Source: Clostridia bacterium (GTDB taxonomy: Bacteria; Bacillota; Clostridia; Christensenellales; CAG-138). From it: DNA of 64,000 nucleotides. The notes below the pieces were generated by a model, which was not told where the DNA came from, did no database searches, and worked only from the letters and a program-made list of their open reading frames with translations. Every line of letters begins with the position of its first letter. The first letter of the stretch is position 1. The translations under genes were made by a program, and so were the position numbers. Shown piece by piece: positions 51,601-60,760 of the stretch. Location: assembly GCA_016292635.1 (NCBI GenBank), contig JAEDIC010000004.1:43015-107014 (forward strand). Reading direction: 5' to 3'.

Positions 51601-52869
51601 GGCAACGGGATTGCCTGCGCTGTCCAACAGTGTGAATGTTGCGCCGGGGAGCACATCGCCGCTGACAGCATCCTTTTTGAGGATGGTAAGCGCCGCAGGG
51701 GTATTTGCTACGGTCACGGAGGTATTCTTATTGAGAGTGATGGACTTGGCATCGCCTACCATGTAGCCGCTGGGTGCGGAGACCTCTGTGAGCTGATAGC
51801 TGCCTGCGGGGAGGCCGGTGATGGTCGCCGTGCCGCCGCTGGTGGTGAACTCCGTAAGAGTTCCGCCTGCGGAATACTTGCCCGTTGCGGTCTGGGTAAG
51901 GCCAATGGTGGTTCCGCTGGAGGTCAGCTTGAACTGTGCACCATCAAGAGCTGCACCGGTGGAAGCATCCGTTTTATTCACGGTGAGGTCATAGAACTCG
52001 CCGGTGATAGAAATGGTCTTGGACTGGCCTGTGGTGCCGGACACCATTTCAACGAAAACAAGCTTCTGACGGGTGCTGCCGTCAGGTTCATAGAAACCAA
52101 GATCGACGGTGTGCACACTGCCTGCGGTAGCAGTAAGATAAAGAGAAACGGGGGTGCCGGACAGGGAGGCAGGTGCAGTAACGGTCAGCCTGTCGCTTCT
52201 GCCGCCGGTGTAGCCGGAGATGGATACCTCGGGATCACTGGCTGTGATGGAATAACCGTTACTGGAGGATACGGAAAGAGAAGTGGTCAGCTGCCCGTTG
52301 GAAAGCGTCCACTTGGGAGAAGAAGGCGATACATACACGGATGCGCTGCCGCCCACATCCTGACTACGGGCGTACTGGAGCAGTTCCAGACACCAGTCCC
52401 ACACGGCTTCACCGCCTGATTTTGCGCGAACCCTTCCGTTGGACAGGATCATGAAGTCATAACCCTGACCGCAGCTTTCCTTGATCCAGAAGCGCAGAGC
52501 GTTAGCGGTGGCGTAGAATGCCGCTTCATCGCTGAAGCCGTTGTTATCCGCAGGATAGCCGCGATTGAGGATGGCCTGAATGCCGGTGAGGGTGTAGTTA
52601 TTGAACAGGCCGGAAATGTCGTAGGGCACATAGTCTACGGAAGGTCTGGGCGGCTTTGCCTCATGCTCTATGCAGTAACCCACATCTCCATCTGCAGAAT
52701 CCGTGTACATGACGGTATTGAGATCCTGCCATGTGCCATTCTCGTAATACTCAAAGTAATCGTAGAGGTCTTCGTCCACGATGTTCAGCGCAAACGCTGT
52801 GGAGCAGAAGCTGAACAGCAGAAGCATGGTCAGCACAAAGCTGAAAATTCGGTTTTTCTTTGATGTCAT
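48652..52869 (-). CDS. Large Cna_B/SpaA-repeat surface adhesin
   Basis: 1405 residues. A signal peptide (1-28) is followed by an N-terminal domain (about 35-190) with YCIEHEAKPP and a GIQAILNRGYP stretch, as in thioester domains. Ten SpaA/Cna_B-type beta repeats (about 290-1370) follow, each opening with a K(T/V)D-type strand, such as LTVNKTDASTGAALDGAQF. These repeats often carry internal isopeptide bonds. A C-terminal membrane helix and RKRR end the protein, but no LPXTG precedes it. It probably mediates mating-pair contact or host adhesion. Confidence 0.85.
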   Translation of the reverse strand: MTSKKNRIFSFVLTMLLLFSFCSTAFALNIVDEDLYDYFEYYENGTWQDLNTVMYTDSADGDVGYCIEHEAKPPRPSVDYVPYDISGLFNNYTLTGIQAILNRGYPADNNGFSDEAAFYATANALRFWIKESCGQGYDFMILSNGRVRAKSGGEAVWDWCLELLQYARSQDVGGSASVYVSPSSPKWTLSNGQLTTSLSVSSSNGYSITASDPEVSISGYTGGRSDRLTVTAPASLSGTPVSLYLTATAGSVHTVDLGFYEPDGSTRQKLVFVEMVSGTTGQSKTISITGEFYDLTVNKTDASTGAALDGAQFKLTSSGTTIGLTQTATGKYSAGGTLTEFTTSGGTATITGLPAGSYQLTEVSAPSGYMVGDAKSITLNKNTSVTVANTPAALTILKKDAVSGDVLPGATFTLLDSAGNPVAVTSTGDGSYTVNSSGSTTFTTGSDGKAVIRQLPNGNYTLREAPMDGYNTLADVAVNFTGANVVTVENQPTVLEFAKTDSVTGEALDGGTFRISDSNGSAMLLSKLEDGVYRKSSDGADTFSTNKGKATIYGLTTAQYTVSEVSAPSGYTMDVDKTVTVTNSGKATVTMADSPMALRFNKTDALSGNTIDGGKFSLYNGGKLIKLRKVEDGVYAPDSSGGTTFTTHNGTALIAPLAAGSYTISEEQAPAGFAAAADVTTTVTESSTSTNPAVASMQDKPLALAVSKVSSVTNQPIGGAVFRLYDSRGNAIKVSAMAGHEGWFAVDADGDTDFTIPAAGSATILYLPQGSYELKEVSAPDGYAISRGTSTAVVGSYNTYAAPASVTVENEPLAMLLDKVDASDKSPLGDVAFKIKDNEGNHLHFTKQDDGSYYVTADGDDTFKTDADGLASVLFIPVGTYTLEEQQYPGFALTEAQEFTVTAENTASYPAKVGVENWPLYFTLTKTDKLTGKALANVPFKLIDSSGNTLRYTQREDGSYKVTASGADTFLTDAEGKAMLSHIPEGSYRLVEQIFDMYATHVEVTVAITDTNTEATPANANLENCPTAFMLTKVDAETKAALDNVKFILKDAESNVVPIALMDDCTYRPAYAVGEDTVAISNATLTTDGNGEFVIHYLKHGTYTLIEQQKAGYASLKDISFEITSSHSAEVPLAMTVENIPGTLVISKTDAVTKAALPGTRFMVLDESGNVIKLVQENGVYRPAKSTETGVNELTVGADGTATVKYITGKVTIRETGAPAGYAYAADAAATVGMTAIAHENGDVALATETVEIADQPIALRISKIHAKTLKPLKGAAFEIRSSDGTTPMTFELKDGIYWCSKAGSITTITMDENAQALVCGLPAAKYKLVETVVPNGFFPAPAQDFTIQLTDTYEKPFEITVTNTPEVKLGLDSDKWDDVLLMGGGLLLASAATFIYIRKRRTTR

Positions 52870-52906
52870 AGACTTCTCCTTTGCTTATTAGATTTGTTTT
52901 GAAATG

Positions 52907-52946
52907 CAAAAGCCCCGATACTCGTTGACCGAATATCGGGGCAATG
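52907..52946 (-). terminator. Terminator splitting the conjugation operon from the adhesin
   Basis: A nine-base stem GCCCCGATA with TATCGGGGC and a T-rich end on the minus strand, downstream of the gene at 52,962. The adhesin therefore probably has its own promoter or antitermination. Confidence 0.65.
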
Positions 52947-52961
52947 TTTTTATGTATTCTT

Positions 52962-53255
52962 TTAGGAACGAAACTCCCTGTTGGGCGGTCTGATCTGCGC
53001 TTTCAATGCCCGCTGCCTGTCCGCTTCCCGCCGTTCTTCCGAGTAGGGCGCACGGATGGAGATGCAGCGTTTGGGCACAAGATAGGTTCTTGCCCCATCG
53101 GGGGAATCCCGCGCATGAATGATCTGCTTAGGATGCTTTACGGCAAGAGTTTCCAATTTCAGCTGCAAACGGCGGTTGTAGGTGAAAACACTTGCTGTAT
53201 CGCAAGCTTCATCGAAGCAGATAATGGTCTCCTGTTCTTCGCGGGTGGGCTTCAT
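52962..53255 (-). CDS. Conserved ICE protein of unknown function
   Basis: 97 residues, starting MKPTREEQETIICFDEACDT. The ATG overlaps the full-length topB reading frame by four bases. It is basic at the C-terminus (RREADRQRALKAQIRPP). Similar small proteins follow topB in Tn1549-like elements; no function is known. Confidence 0.7.
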   Translation of the reverse strand: MKPTREEQETIICFDEACDTASVFTYNRRLQLKLETLAVKHPKQIIHARDSPDGARTYLVPKRCISIRAPYSEERREADRQRALKAQIRPPNREFRS

Positions 53256-53410
53256 GCGTTCGCTCCTTTCTCGGAACCGAACAGCATTTTATAGCGCACC
53301 CGATTGCCATCGTCCTCCAGCACCACGGTAGTGTCGTAGGTCGTGCCGTGCTTTTCGGAATAACAGCCCTTGAGTTTCACACGTCCTTCCTTCAGGAGCG
53401 CTGCCGCAAT

Positions 53411-55345
53411 CTATTTTGTCAGTTGCTTTCGCTTTGCACTAAAGAAACGGCTGTTCTTCCATAGCACAAACCCGCAATCTTTGGTTTCACAGGAGAATGC
53501 CTTGGGCGCATCCAGAACCCGACCGCCGCAGCGGGGACAAACGCCAATGGCCTCCTTGGGCTGGTCAAAAAGCACCTGCCCATCCTGCGCCATTTCATAG
53601 GTGTTTACCAACTCCTGTACCATGTGGGTGATCTCAGTCATAAAGTCCTCAGGTGCAAGCAGACCATGTTCGATCTCTTTGAGCCGAGCTTCCCATTCTG
53701 CAGTCAGCTTAGGAGACTGGATGGTTTCAGGAACCACCGTGATCAGGGATACCGCCTTATGGGTGGGCAGCAGATGCACAGTTGACTTTGCCCTTTTCCG
53801 TTCCACATATCCCGTCTTGACCAACTTTTCCAAGATACCCGCACGAGTGGCAGGTGTACCTAAGCCCTTGCGTTCCGCATCTTCGGGCGCATCATCGCTG
53901 CCCGCCGATTCCATGACAGAGAGCAGCGTATCCTCAGTGAAGTGCTTAGGAGGCGTGGTCTTGCCCTCTTTGACAGATACAGAGATAAGCTCCAGCACTT
54001 CGCCTTCCGCCACAATGGGCAGCGGCTTTTCTGTAACTTCTTTTTCGTCCTTATCCTTCAGCATGGCTTTGCAGGCAGCATCCAGTGCCCGCCAACCGGG
54101 ATGCAGCTCGGTGCAGCCTTTTGCGGTAAACTCCACTCCCGCACATTCCAAGGTGATGATGGTTTCTGCGTAGTCATGCTTCTGCCCAACAGCGCAGAGC
54201 AATCGCGCTGCAACGAGATACAGGATGGAACGTTCTCCGGTAGGCAGAGTGAGAAGATCGGCTTCCCGAACGGTCATAGTAGGGATAATGGCATGGTGGT
54301 CAGTAACCTTTCCGTCGTTAATGACCTGCTGTATCTCAGCGGTAATGGGCAGTTTTTTCGCAAAGGGCATTGCCTTGGCAATGGCGTTCACAAGAACAGG
54401 CAGGCCATCCGCCATATCGCTTGTCAGGTATCGGCTGTCGGTGCGGGGATAGGTGCAGAGTTTCTTTTCATACAGGCTTTGCACATAGTCCAAGGTCTGC
54501 TGTGCCGTGTAGCCGAGTAAGCGGTTAGCATCCCGCTGCAAAGTGGTAAGGTCATAAAGCAAGGGCGGTTTTTCGCTCTTTTCCTTGCGTTCCGTGCGCT
54601 TTACGATTACAGATGCATCCATACAGACAGAACGCAACCGCTCCGCATCTTCTTTCCGATCCATCCGTTCACTCGTTGCTGTAAAGCCGTTCATTGCTAG
54701 TACCACATTGTAAAAGGGAACAGGATGAAAAGCGGCAATTTCCGCTTCCCGCTGGACGATCAGCGCCAGCGTGGGTGTCATGACCCGACCGATCCGCAAG
54801 GTCTGACGATACAGGCAGGAAAACAGTCTTGTGGCGTTGATGCCCACGACCCAGTCCGCCTGGGCACGGCAAATAGCGGCATGATAAAGTGCGTCATATT
54901 CAGCGGACGGACGAAGATCCGCAAAGCCCTTTCGGATTGCCGTTTCTTCCATGGAGGATATCCACAGCCGCAGCACGGGCTTGGTGCATCCAGCCACGGC
55001 GTAAACCAAACGGAAGATCAGCTCGCCTTCCCGTCCGGCGTCGGTGGCACACACGATCTTGGTCACATCCTCCCGCACCATGAGCTGCCTGAGAATGTTG
55101 AACTGCTGTTTGCTGCTGGGCAGAACAGAGTATTGCCACTTGTCGGGCAGGATGGGCAGGTCAGCATATTGCCACTTGCCGTAATCGCCATAGGCTTCCG
55201 GCTCGGCAAGTTCCACAAGATGCCCTACGCACCAACTGATAAGATACCCTTCACCTTGCAAGTAGCCCTGTTTTCGTTCTTTCACTCCCAAGGCTGCAGC
55301 GATGGACTGGGCTACGCTTGGTTTTTCTGCGATGATGAGCTGCAC
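53411..55345 (-). CDS. topB: DNA topoisomerase III, cut by an in-frame amber
   Basis: 644 residues to a TAG at 53,411-53,413. The TOPRIM domain (MQLIIAEKPSVAQSIAAALG), the acidic VCATDAGREGELIFR and the active-site tyrosine in KLCTYPRTDSRYLTSDMAD are intact, as is a zinc-finger region CPRCGGRVLD. After the TAG the same frame goes on for 52 codons (IAAALLKEGRVKLKG to the TGA at 53,252), which is the usual end of ICE topoisomerases, and there overlaps the next start. So the last part is lost by a nonsense mutation. A GTG start with AAGGAGG is used. Confidence 0.9.
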   Translation of the reverse strand: MQLIIAEKPSVAQSIAAALGVKERKQGYLQGEGYLISWCVGHLVELAEPEAYGDYGKWQYADLPILPDKWQYSVLPSSKQQFNILRQLMVREDVTKIVCATDAGREGELIFRLVYAVAGCTKPVLRLWISSMEETAIRKGFADLRPSAEYDALYHAAICRAQADWVVGINATRLFSCLYRQTLRIGRVMTPTLALIVQREAEIAAFHPVPFYNVVLAMNGFTATSERMDRKEDAERLRSVCMDASVIVKRTERKEKSEKPPLLYDLTTLQRDANRLLGYTAQQTLDYVQSLYEKKLCTYPRTDSRYLTSDMADGLPVLVNAIAKAMPFAKKLPITAEIQQVINDGKVTDHHAIIPTMTVREADLLTLPTGERSILYLVAARLLCAVGQKHDYAETIITLECAGVEFTAKGCTELHPGWRALDAACKAMLKDKDEKEVTEKPLPIVAEGEVLELISVSVKEGKTTPPKHFTEDTLLSVMESAGSDDAPEDAERKGLGTPATRAGILEKLVKTGYVERKRAKSTVHLLPTHKAVSLITVVPETIQSPKLTAEWEARLKEIEHGLLAPEDFMTEITHMVQELVNTYEMAQDGQVLFDQPKEAIGVCPRCGGRVLDAPKAFSCETKDCGFVLWKNSRFFSAKRKQLTK

Positions 55346-55494
55346 GGTTCATCCTCCTTATGCTGTTGCTGTTGTTTGCGTTCTGTATGATCCTGCTCTG
55401 TAAGCAAAACAGCGGGAACGGTTTGCTCCCGCTGCTGTATTTTGGGTCGCTGCACCATCATCTGCTCAAAGGGACTGTCGGTGAACCAGGTCAT
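55312..55494 (-). CDS. Small ICE protein ahead of topB
   Basis: 60 residues beginning MTWFTDSPFEQMM, a start seen in small proteins next to topB in clostridial ICEs. The rest is Gln/Lys/Ser-rich and probably disordered. It overlaps the topB start by 34 bases and the DUF4366 stop by four. Confidence 0.6.
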   Translation of the reverse strand: MTWFTDSPFEQMMVQRPKIQQREQTVPAVLLTEQDHTERKQQQQHKEDEPCSSSSQKNQA

Positions 55495-56120
55495 ACTTCC
55501 TTCTCCCAGATATCATCGTCATCCATGTCGTACTCATCCGTGTAGGAAGGCACCTTCTGCTTGGGCTTTTTCTTGATGACCTTGAAATAATAAAGGACAA
55601 CACCACCCACAAGCAGAGCAAAGACGATGAGCAGAATACCACCGTTCATGCCATCGGGTTCATCAGGCTCCGGCACAACCTCCACGGTGGGCTTGGGCGT
55701 AGGTGTAGGCTCAGGCGTTTTATCAGGAATTTCAATATCCAGCTCCTCCAACAGCGCCATAAGGTCAGCCTCATCCACCATGTTCAGAAAATGCACCGCA
55801 TGACTGTCGGTTTCCTCATTCTGCACCGCATCGTAGTCGATGACGATATAAAAGAGCTGCCCGTTCTTGCTCTCCACGGTGATAAACTGCTTGTTGGTAT
55901 TCTTGGCAAAGAGATTGTCCACAAGCGTCATATTGCCCTCATTGGTAAAGGCGCTGCCTTGCGTAGCGGGCGTTGTCACAGGTGTAGGCGCAACGGTAGG
56001 CTGGGGTGTTTCCACAGGCTCAGTTCTCTCACTGCCATCCGCCAGCGCTACAGATGAAAAAACCGTCATACTCAAAAGCATGACGGTCATGAACAACAGA
56101 GCTATGCGTTTCTTAATCAT
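55491..56120 (-). CDS. DUF4366 transfer-operon membrane protein
   Basis: 209 residues. A signal peptide (1-27), Pro/Thr linker, a compact domain (about 60-125: GNMTLVDNLFAKNTNKQF, GQLFYIVIDYD), a Pro-rich stalk, one membrane helix (about 160-180) and an acidic end. The family is confined to clostridial ICE transfer operons. It may be part of the mating channel (inference). Confidence 0.85.
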   Translation of the reverse strand: MIKKRIALLFMTVMLLSMTVFSSVALADGSERTEPVETPQPTVAPTPVTTPATQGSAFTNEGNMTLVDNLFAKNTNKQFITVESKNGQLFYIVIDYDAVQNEETDSHAVHFLNMVDEADLMALLEELDIEIPDKTPEPTPTPKPTVEVVPEPDEPDGMNGGILLIVFALLVGGVVLYYFKVIKKKPKQKVPSYTDEYDMDDDDIWEKEV

Positions 56121-56328
56121 AGCTGCTCACCCCTTTGCTTTTCATGGAGCGCAGCAGCTCCGCAAGCTCTTCTGGCGTTGCACGGATAGAGCGGACAAGG
56201 CCAATGATTTCGGTGTTCTCCAGCTCCGTGCGCTGCTGCTCCAGTTCTCGGATGCGCTCCTGACTGCGCTGTATCCGGTCTTGCTGTTTTTGGATTTCCT
56301 GATTGATCTTCTCAATCTTTTGGTTCAT
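56113..56328 (-). CDS. DUF4315 protein
   Basis: 71 residues, almost entirely a coiled coil (KIEKINQEIQKQQDRIQ) ending in RATPEELAELLRSMK. DUF4315 pairs with DUF4366 in these transfer operons; here the genes overlap by eight bases. Confidence 0.88.
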   Translation of the reverse strand: MNQKIEKINQEIQKQQDRIQRSQERIRELEQQRTELENTEIIGLVRSIRATPEELAELLRSMKSKGVSSYD

Positions 56329-56332
56329 GCAC

Positions 56333-58012
56333 TTAACCTCCTAATCTGCCAAAGGCATAGAAATTCTTTTTGTAATACTTACTGTCTATGGTGTGATACT
56401 CCACGCCGTTGCCTGCACAGTGGATCATCATGCCGTTGCCCACATAAATGCCCACATGGGTGACGGGATGGCCGATCTGTGCCGCCCTTGCACCGGTAAA
56501 GAAGATGAGGTCGCCGGGCTTTGCCTCCGCACGGGATACTACAGTGGAACGCTTGTACAAACCTCTCGCATTGGTACGCCCAACGCTTGCCACGCCGCTC
56601 TGATTCAGCACCCAGCAGGTGAAGCCGCTGCAATCGAAGGATGTGCTGGGCTTGCTGCCGCCCCAAACATAGGGGTAGCCCAGATACTTTTCCGCTTCCC
56701 GAATGAGGGCTGCAAACTGCGGATCGGCAAGGGCTGCAGGCGGTATCTCATATGGCGTGGGCGGTGTGATGTCCAGAGAGCCTACAAAGGGGTTATCCTC
56801 CGAATCGAACAGTTCCGGTTTGTTGCCTCGGGTCTCCATGAGCACAGCGTACATTTCAGATTGTTCTGCATCCAAGTCAGATATGGGGATACCATGGTTC
56901 AGCAGCTCCACGGACAGAATTTTGTACTCATAGGGCACTTCCACGATTTCGGTGGTGGTGCTTTCTTCGCCTGTTTCGGGGTCGATGGTGGTGACTGTCT
57001 GTTCTTCAGTTCTGTAGCGAATCTCGATGCTTTCCGTGATGTTCAACCGATACTGCTCCTGAAACAGCGTTTCCAGTTCAGACTGCATTTCAGAAGGCGT
57101 GAAGGACACATACTTTGCCGTGAGATAGGAAATGAGCACATATGGATTGTGACCGATCTCATCCACAGAGTAGCGGTATTCGTCGTAGCCGGGGTACTCG
57201 CTTTCGATCCTGTCGATGCGCCGATCCAGCTCATCCTCCATGCGGATATACGCTCTTTCTACGGCGAGAATGTCATCGTCCTCGGAGAGATAGGATGTGC
57301 CCACCACGCTTTGCACCGTACCCATCGCCATCTGAGAACAGGAAGAAAAGGTGTTCATGAGCAGGAACACCAATACCCCCAACAGACCGAAGACAAGGAA
57401 ACCCACCCTATGCCGCCCAATGAAGCGAATGACCTTTTCCGTGGCCTTTTCCGTTTCCTGTGCGGCTTTCTTTGTGCCCTTCACGGTCTGTTCCGTGCGC
57501 TTACCGCTCTTTGCTGCAGCATACTGTTTCTTGATAGCCTGCTTCTGCCGATAGCGGGACATGGGATTGGAACCGCCCTGCGGGTCATTGCGGAGGCTCT
57601 GTTTGTACAGGGCATCCACATTGGCCTGATCCAGTTTGTGTTCCACTTTGTAGAGTTCCCGTTGTGGTTTGAGCTTGTGGGCATGGTAAGCGGATTCGCC
57701 CATGTGGAGGGCGGTTTCTGCCGCTTGCTCCGTTCCATGAGCTGCCTGAACGCCAACATTCTCATCTTCCGATTCCCGGATATTCCGATGTACTTCCTCG
57801 GAAAGCAATCTGCCGGGAGCTTTCTTTACTTCGTGGGACAGTTTAGAGGGTGGCTTGGGTGCATCGCCCTCAAATTGCAGACGTGCTTTTTTCTTTACCT
57901 GCTCTACACGCTCGGCGGCTTTCTCCGCTTTTTGAATGTGCTTCTTCAGTTCGGGAGATGCCCGTTCTTCCTCGGTGAAATGCAGTCGGGCAGTGTTATG
58001 CTTCCTGCTCAT
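56333..58012 (-). CDS. NlpC/P60 peptidoglycan hydrolase of the transfer channel
   Basis: 559 residues. A long Lys/Glu/Ala-rich cytosolic region (1-200), one membrane helix (about 205-225), an extracellular VirB8-like or linker part, and a C-terminal NlpC/P60 domain (about 435-559) with catalytic Cys in STSFDCSGFTCW and His in VTHVGIYVG. It opens peptidoglycan for the mating channel (family knowledge). It overlaps the virB4 end by 17 bases. Confidence 0.9.
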   Translation of the reverse strand: MSRKHNTARLHFTEEERASPELKKHIQKAEKAAERVEQVKKKARLQFEGDAPKPPSKLSHEVKKAPGRLLSEEVHRNIRESEDENVGVQAAHGTEQAAETALHMGESAYHAHKLKPQRELYKVEHKLDQANVDALYKQSLRNDPQGGSNPMSRYRQKQAIKKQYAAAKSGKRTEQTVKGTKKAAQETEKATEKVIRFIGRHRVGFLVFGLLGVLVFLLMNTFSSCSQMAMGTVQSVVGTSYLSEDDDILAVERAYIRMEDELDRRIDRIESEYPGYDEYRYSVDEIGHNPYVLISYLTAKYVSFTPSEMQSELETLFQEQYRLNITESIEIRYRTEEQTVTTIDPETGEESTTTEIVEVPYEYKILSVELLNHGIPISDLDAEQSEMYAVLMETRGNKPELFDSEDNPFVGSLDITPPTPYEIPPAALADPQFAALIREAEKYLGYPYVWGGSKPSTSFDCSGFTCWVLNQSGVASVGRTNARGLYKRSTVVSRAEAKPGDLIFFTGARAAQIGHPVTHVGIYVGNGMMIHCAGNGVEYHTIDSKYYKKNFYAFGRLGG

Positions 58013-60407
58013 GCTTCACCTCGTTGGGCTTGGTGGTCATGATACTGTACAGCTCAGGTGCAATGTCCTTGGGGAAGCGGTCGATGAAGGGCAGAATGGC
58101 ATTGCCGTAGAATAGCAAGCCCTCACCTTCACCGGAGTTCTTAATGTAAGAGAGCTGATCCGGTGAAATGCCCAGCTTCCGGGCAAGTATTTCTCTGTCG
58201 CCGCTGCCCTGATTGAGAAGGTAGAGAAAGTCCGAGTTTTCAAAGATGTTTTCTATCTCATTGGATTTCAACAGGTCTTTGACATTCTGCGTCAGTCCTG
58301 TTGGAATGCCGCCCCATTTTCTGAAACGCTTCCAGATCTCCACAGTGTAGGCGGCGGTCTGTTCTTCCTTCAGCAGTAAGTGCATCTCGTCGATATAATA
58401 GCGTGTAGACTTGCCCTTGATTCGGTTTGCAGTCACACGGTTCCACACCTGATCCTGCACGATGAGCATACCAAGCTTTTTCAACTGCTTGCCCAAGTCC
58501 TTGATATCGTAACACACAAGCCGGTTATGGATATTCACGTTGGTGCGGTGATTGAACACATTGAGGGAACCGGAAACATACAGTTCCAAAGCAGATGCAA
58601 TACGTTTTGCTTCCTTTTCCTCCATGGACATGAGCTCGGTGTACAGGTCTCCAAGGATGGGCATGTTTTCCGGGCGCGGGTCTGCAAGATAGCCGCGATA
58701 GACATTCCGTACAGCGCGGTCAATGACCGTCTTTTCCACGGGCTGCAAGCCGTCCTTGCCGCCCACGATCAGCTCACAGAGGGACAGGATAAAGTCGGAC
58801 TTCAACGACAGCGGGTTTTCATCTTCGCTGTAATTGAGGTTAATATCCATGGGATTGATGTACTGATTGGAGGTAGGAGAGATACGCACCACCTGCCCAA
58901 GAAGTCTTTGTACCAACGGGGCGTATTCCGACTCAGGGTCACAGATCATGATGTCATCCTTGGTCACAAGGAACACATTGACGATCTCGCGCTTTGCGGA
59001 GAAGCTCTTGCCGCTGCCCGGTGTGCCGAGAATGAGACCGTTGGGGTTCTTTAAGAGCTTTCGGTCAACGAAGATCATGTTATTGCTCAGCGCATTCAGC
59101 CCGTAGTACAGCGCTTCGCCGCCCATCTGGAACAGTTCCTGTGTGGTGAAGGGCACGAACACCGCCACGCTGGAGGTGGTAAGTCCTCGGTGGATTTCCA
59201 CCTGATTCAGCCCCAGCGGCAGCGAGGACATGAGTCCTTCTTCCTGCTGATAATCCAGCCGCACGATCTGACAGTTATTCTGCTGCGCGATACCCTGTAC
59301 GGCAAACACGGCATTCTCAAGCTGTTGCTTGGTATCCGCTGTGTTCAGGATGGTGAAGGTGAGCTGAAACATGCGCTCGTTGCGGTTCTGTAAATCCTGT
59401 AGCAGGTCTTTTGCCACCGCGCCGTATATGGCAAGGTCAGAGGGCAGGATGTCCATATCATAGCCGCTGCGAACTGCCTGTTTCTGTGATTCGATCTTCA
59501 TTTTGTCAAGGTCAGTGATCTTGCGCTTGATGTTTCTGATAGCTGCTGTTTGGTCGATGGAATGGACGTGCATACTGACCACAGCGCTGTTCTCAAGGTC
59601 AAGAAACTCCACCAGGATGCGATCTTTCAGCTTGGGCGCGATGATCTGCAGAAAGGACACTGCTCCGTACTTCTTACCCATGCGGAAGGTGCGCCCTTCC
59701 CGGAATTCAAAGCCGCCGGGTGCAATGAAATCCTTGGTGGATAAACCCGAAGGCGGAAGCCAGTTCCAGTCGAAAGCAAACCTCTCATCTCCGTCCATAT
59801 GGAAGATGCCGTGCATGAGCTTGAGCCGTTCCTGCCCGTTGAGGGCACTTGTTGCAACGCCCATCCGCTTGAAGTTCAGGCGAATATCGTTTTCGATGCG
59901 TTCCAGACGGTGCTTGGCAAGCTTTGGGTTTTCCGCTTCGATGCCGAAGGTGAGATACTTGGTTTTCACCAGACCGTTGTTGCCCTTGCTGAGCTGGATT
60001 TTCAGCATCTCGGCATATTCGCTGCGGATGCTGTTGAAGTCGTCCCGCTGGGGCTCAATATGGATGCTGTTCTCAAAACCGTCCGCGCCCGCTGCGGTAT
60101 TGAAGAAGGTGAATTGGAAGTGAATAGAGGAATCGAAGTAATTGAGGAACTCACACCAATTCTCGAAGATGGCTTCCTTGTCCTCGTTCTGCGCCAGCTG
60201 ATAGTTGATGTCCTGAAACTGAATGGTTTTGGAATAGTAGTTGTCTGTAATGCGGCACATGCCATCCTGATACATCCATTGGTAGGGGATGGACTGCTGT
60301 GCCGACAGTTGCTTTTTATCTGTGCGCTTTGCCCGTTCGATGGCTGCGGCGATCTGCCGCTTTTCTTCTCGGGTGAGCCTGCGGCTGCTGCGCTTTTCCT
60401 TTGACAA
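57996..60407 (-). CDS. VirB4/TraE-type ATPase
   Basis: 803 residues. Energises type IV secretion. Walker A lies in LGTPGSGKSFSAKRE near residue 462, Walker B region in STRYYIDEMHLLLK near 680. The N-terminal domain begins with a basic helix. It starts inside the end of the PrgI gene (92-base overlap), the usual coupling. Confidence 0.95.
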   Translation of the reverse strand: MSKEKRSSRRLTREEKRQIAAAIERAKRTDKKQLSAQQSIPYQWMYQDGMCRITDNYYSKTIQFQDINYQLAQNEDKEAIFENWCEFLNYFDSSIHFQFTFFNTAAGADGFENSIHIEPQRDDFNSIRSEYAEMLKIQLSKGNNGLVKTKYLTFGIEAENPKLAKHRLERIENDIRLNFKRMGVATSALNGQERLKLMHGIFHMDGDERFAFDWNWLPPSGLSTKDFIAPGGFEFREGRTFRMGKKYGAVSFLQIIAPKLKDRILVEFLDLENSAVVSMHVHSIDQTAAIRNIKRKITDLDKMKIESQKQAVRSGYDMDILPSDLAIYGAVAKDLLQDLQNRNERMFQLTFTILNTADTKQQLENAVFAVQGIAQQNNCQIVRLDYQQEEGLMSSLPLGLNQVEIHRGLTTSSVAVFVPFTTQELFQMGGEALYYGLNALSNNMIFVDRKLLKNPNGLILGTPGSGKSFSAKREIVNVFLVTKDDIMICDPESEYAPLVQRLLGQVVRISPTSNQYINPMDINLNYSEDENPLSLKSDFILSLCELIVGGKDGLQPVEKTVIDRAVRNVYRGYLADPRPENMPILGDLYTELMSMEEKEAKRIASALELYVSGSLNVFNHRTNVNIHNRLVCYDIKDLGKQLKKLGMLIVQDQVWNRVTANRIKGKSTRYYIDEMHLLLKEEQTAAYTVEIWKRFRKWGGIPTGLTQNVKDLLKSNEIENIFENSDFLYLLNQGSGDREILARKLGISPDQLSYIKNSGEGEGLLFYGNAILPFIDRFPKDIAPELYSIMTTKPNEVKHEQEA

Positions 60408-60759
60408 TGGCTTGAACCTCCTTGTTCAGTTGTTTCTGCCGCTCCAATGCGGTGTAAAGATTATCCGTGCGGTATGGGCGCTGCTTGGGGCGCACGAACC
60501 GTACTTGTATGAAGTTGTGGGCGAGCTTTTCCAGCGGCTGACCGTTCTTTTCATACATGGCAAGCATGAAGAATGGCAGCATGGCGATGATCATGACGAG
60601 CGCCGCCGCGCTAATGGGCAGGCAGCTTTTGAGAATAAAAAACAGCGGTACACCGATTAGCGCCCCGCCGCCGAAACAGATCAGCTGTCGCTTGGTTAAG
60701 TTGAACATGACCTTGGTTTTTACGGCAGTCAGGTCTTTGGGGATGTCTACATATGCCAT
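60316..60759 (-). CDS. PrgI-family membrane protein
   Basis: 147 residues. Two adjacent membrane helices (about 28-75) after the typical start MAYVDIPKDLTAVKTKVMFN, then a basic tail. It is the VirB3-like partner of VirB4 in Gram-positive type IV systems. The stop lies inside the virB4 gene. Confidence 0.9.
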   Translation of the reverse strand: MAYVDIPKDLTAVKTKVMFNLTKRQLICFGGGALIGVPLFFILKSCLPISAAALVMIIAMLPFFMLAMYEKNGQPLEKLAHNFIQVRFVRPKQRPYRTDNLYTALERQKQLNKEVQAIVKGKAQQPQAHPRRKAADRRSHRTGKAHR

Positions 60760-60760
60760 T

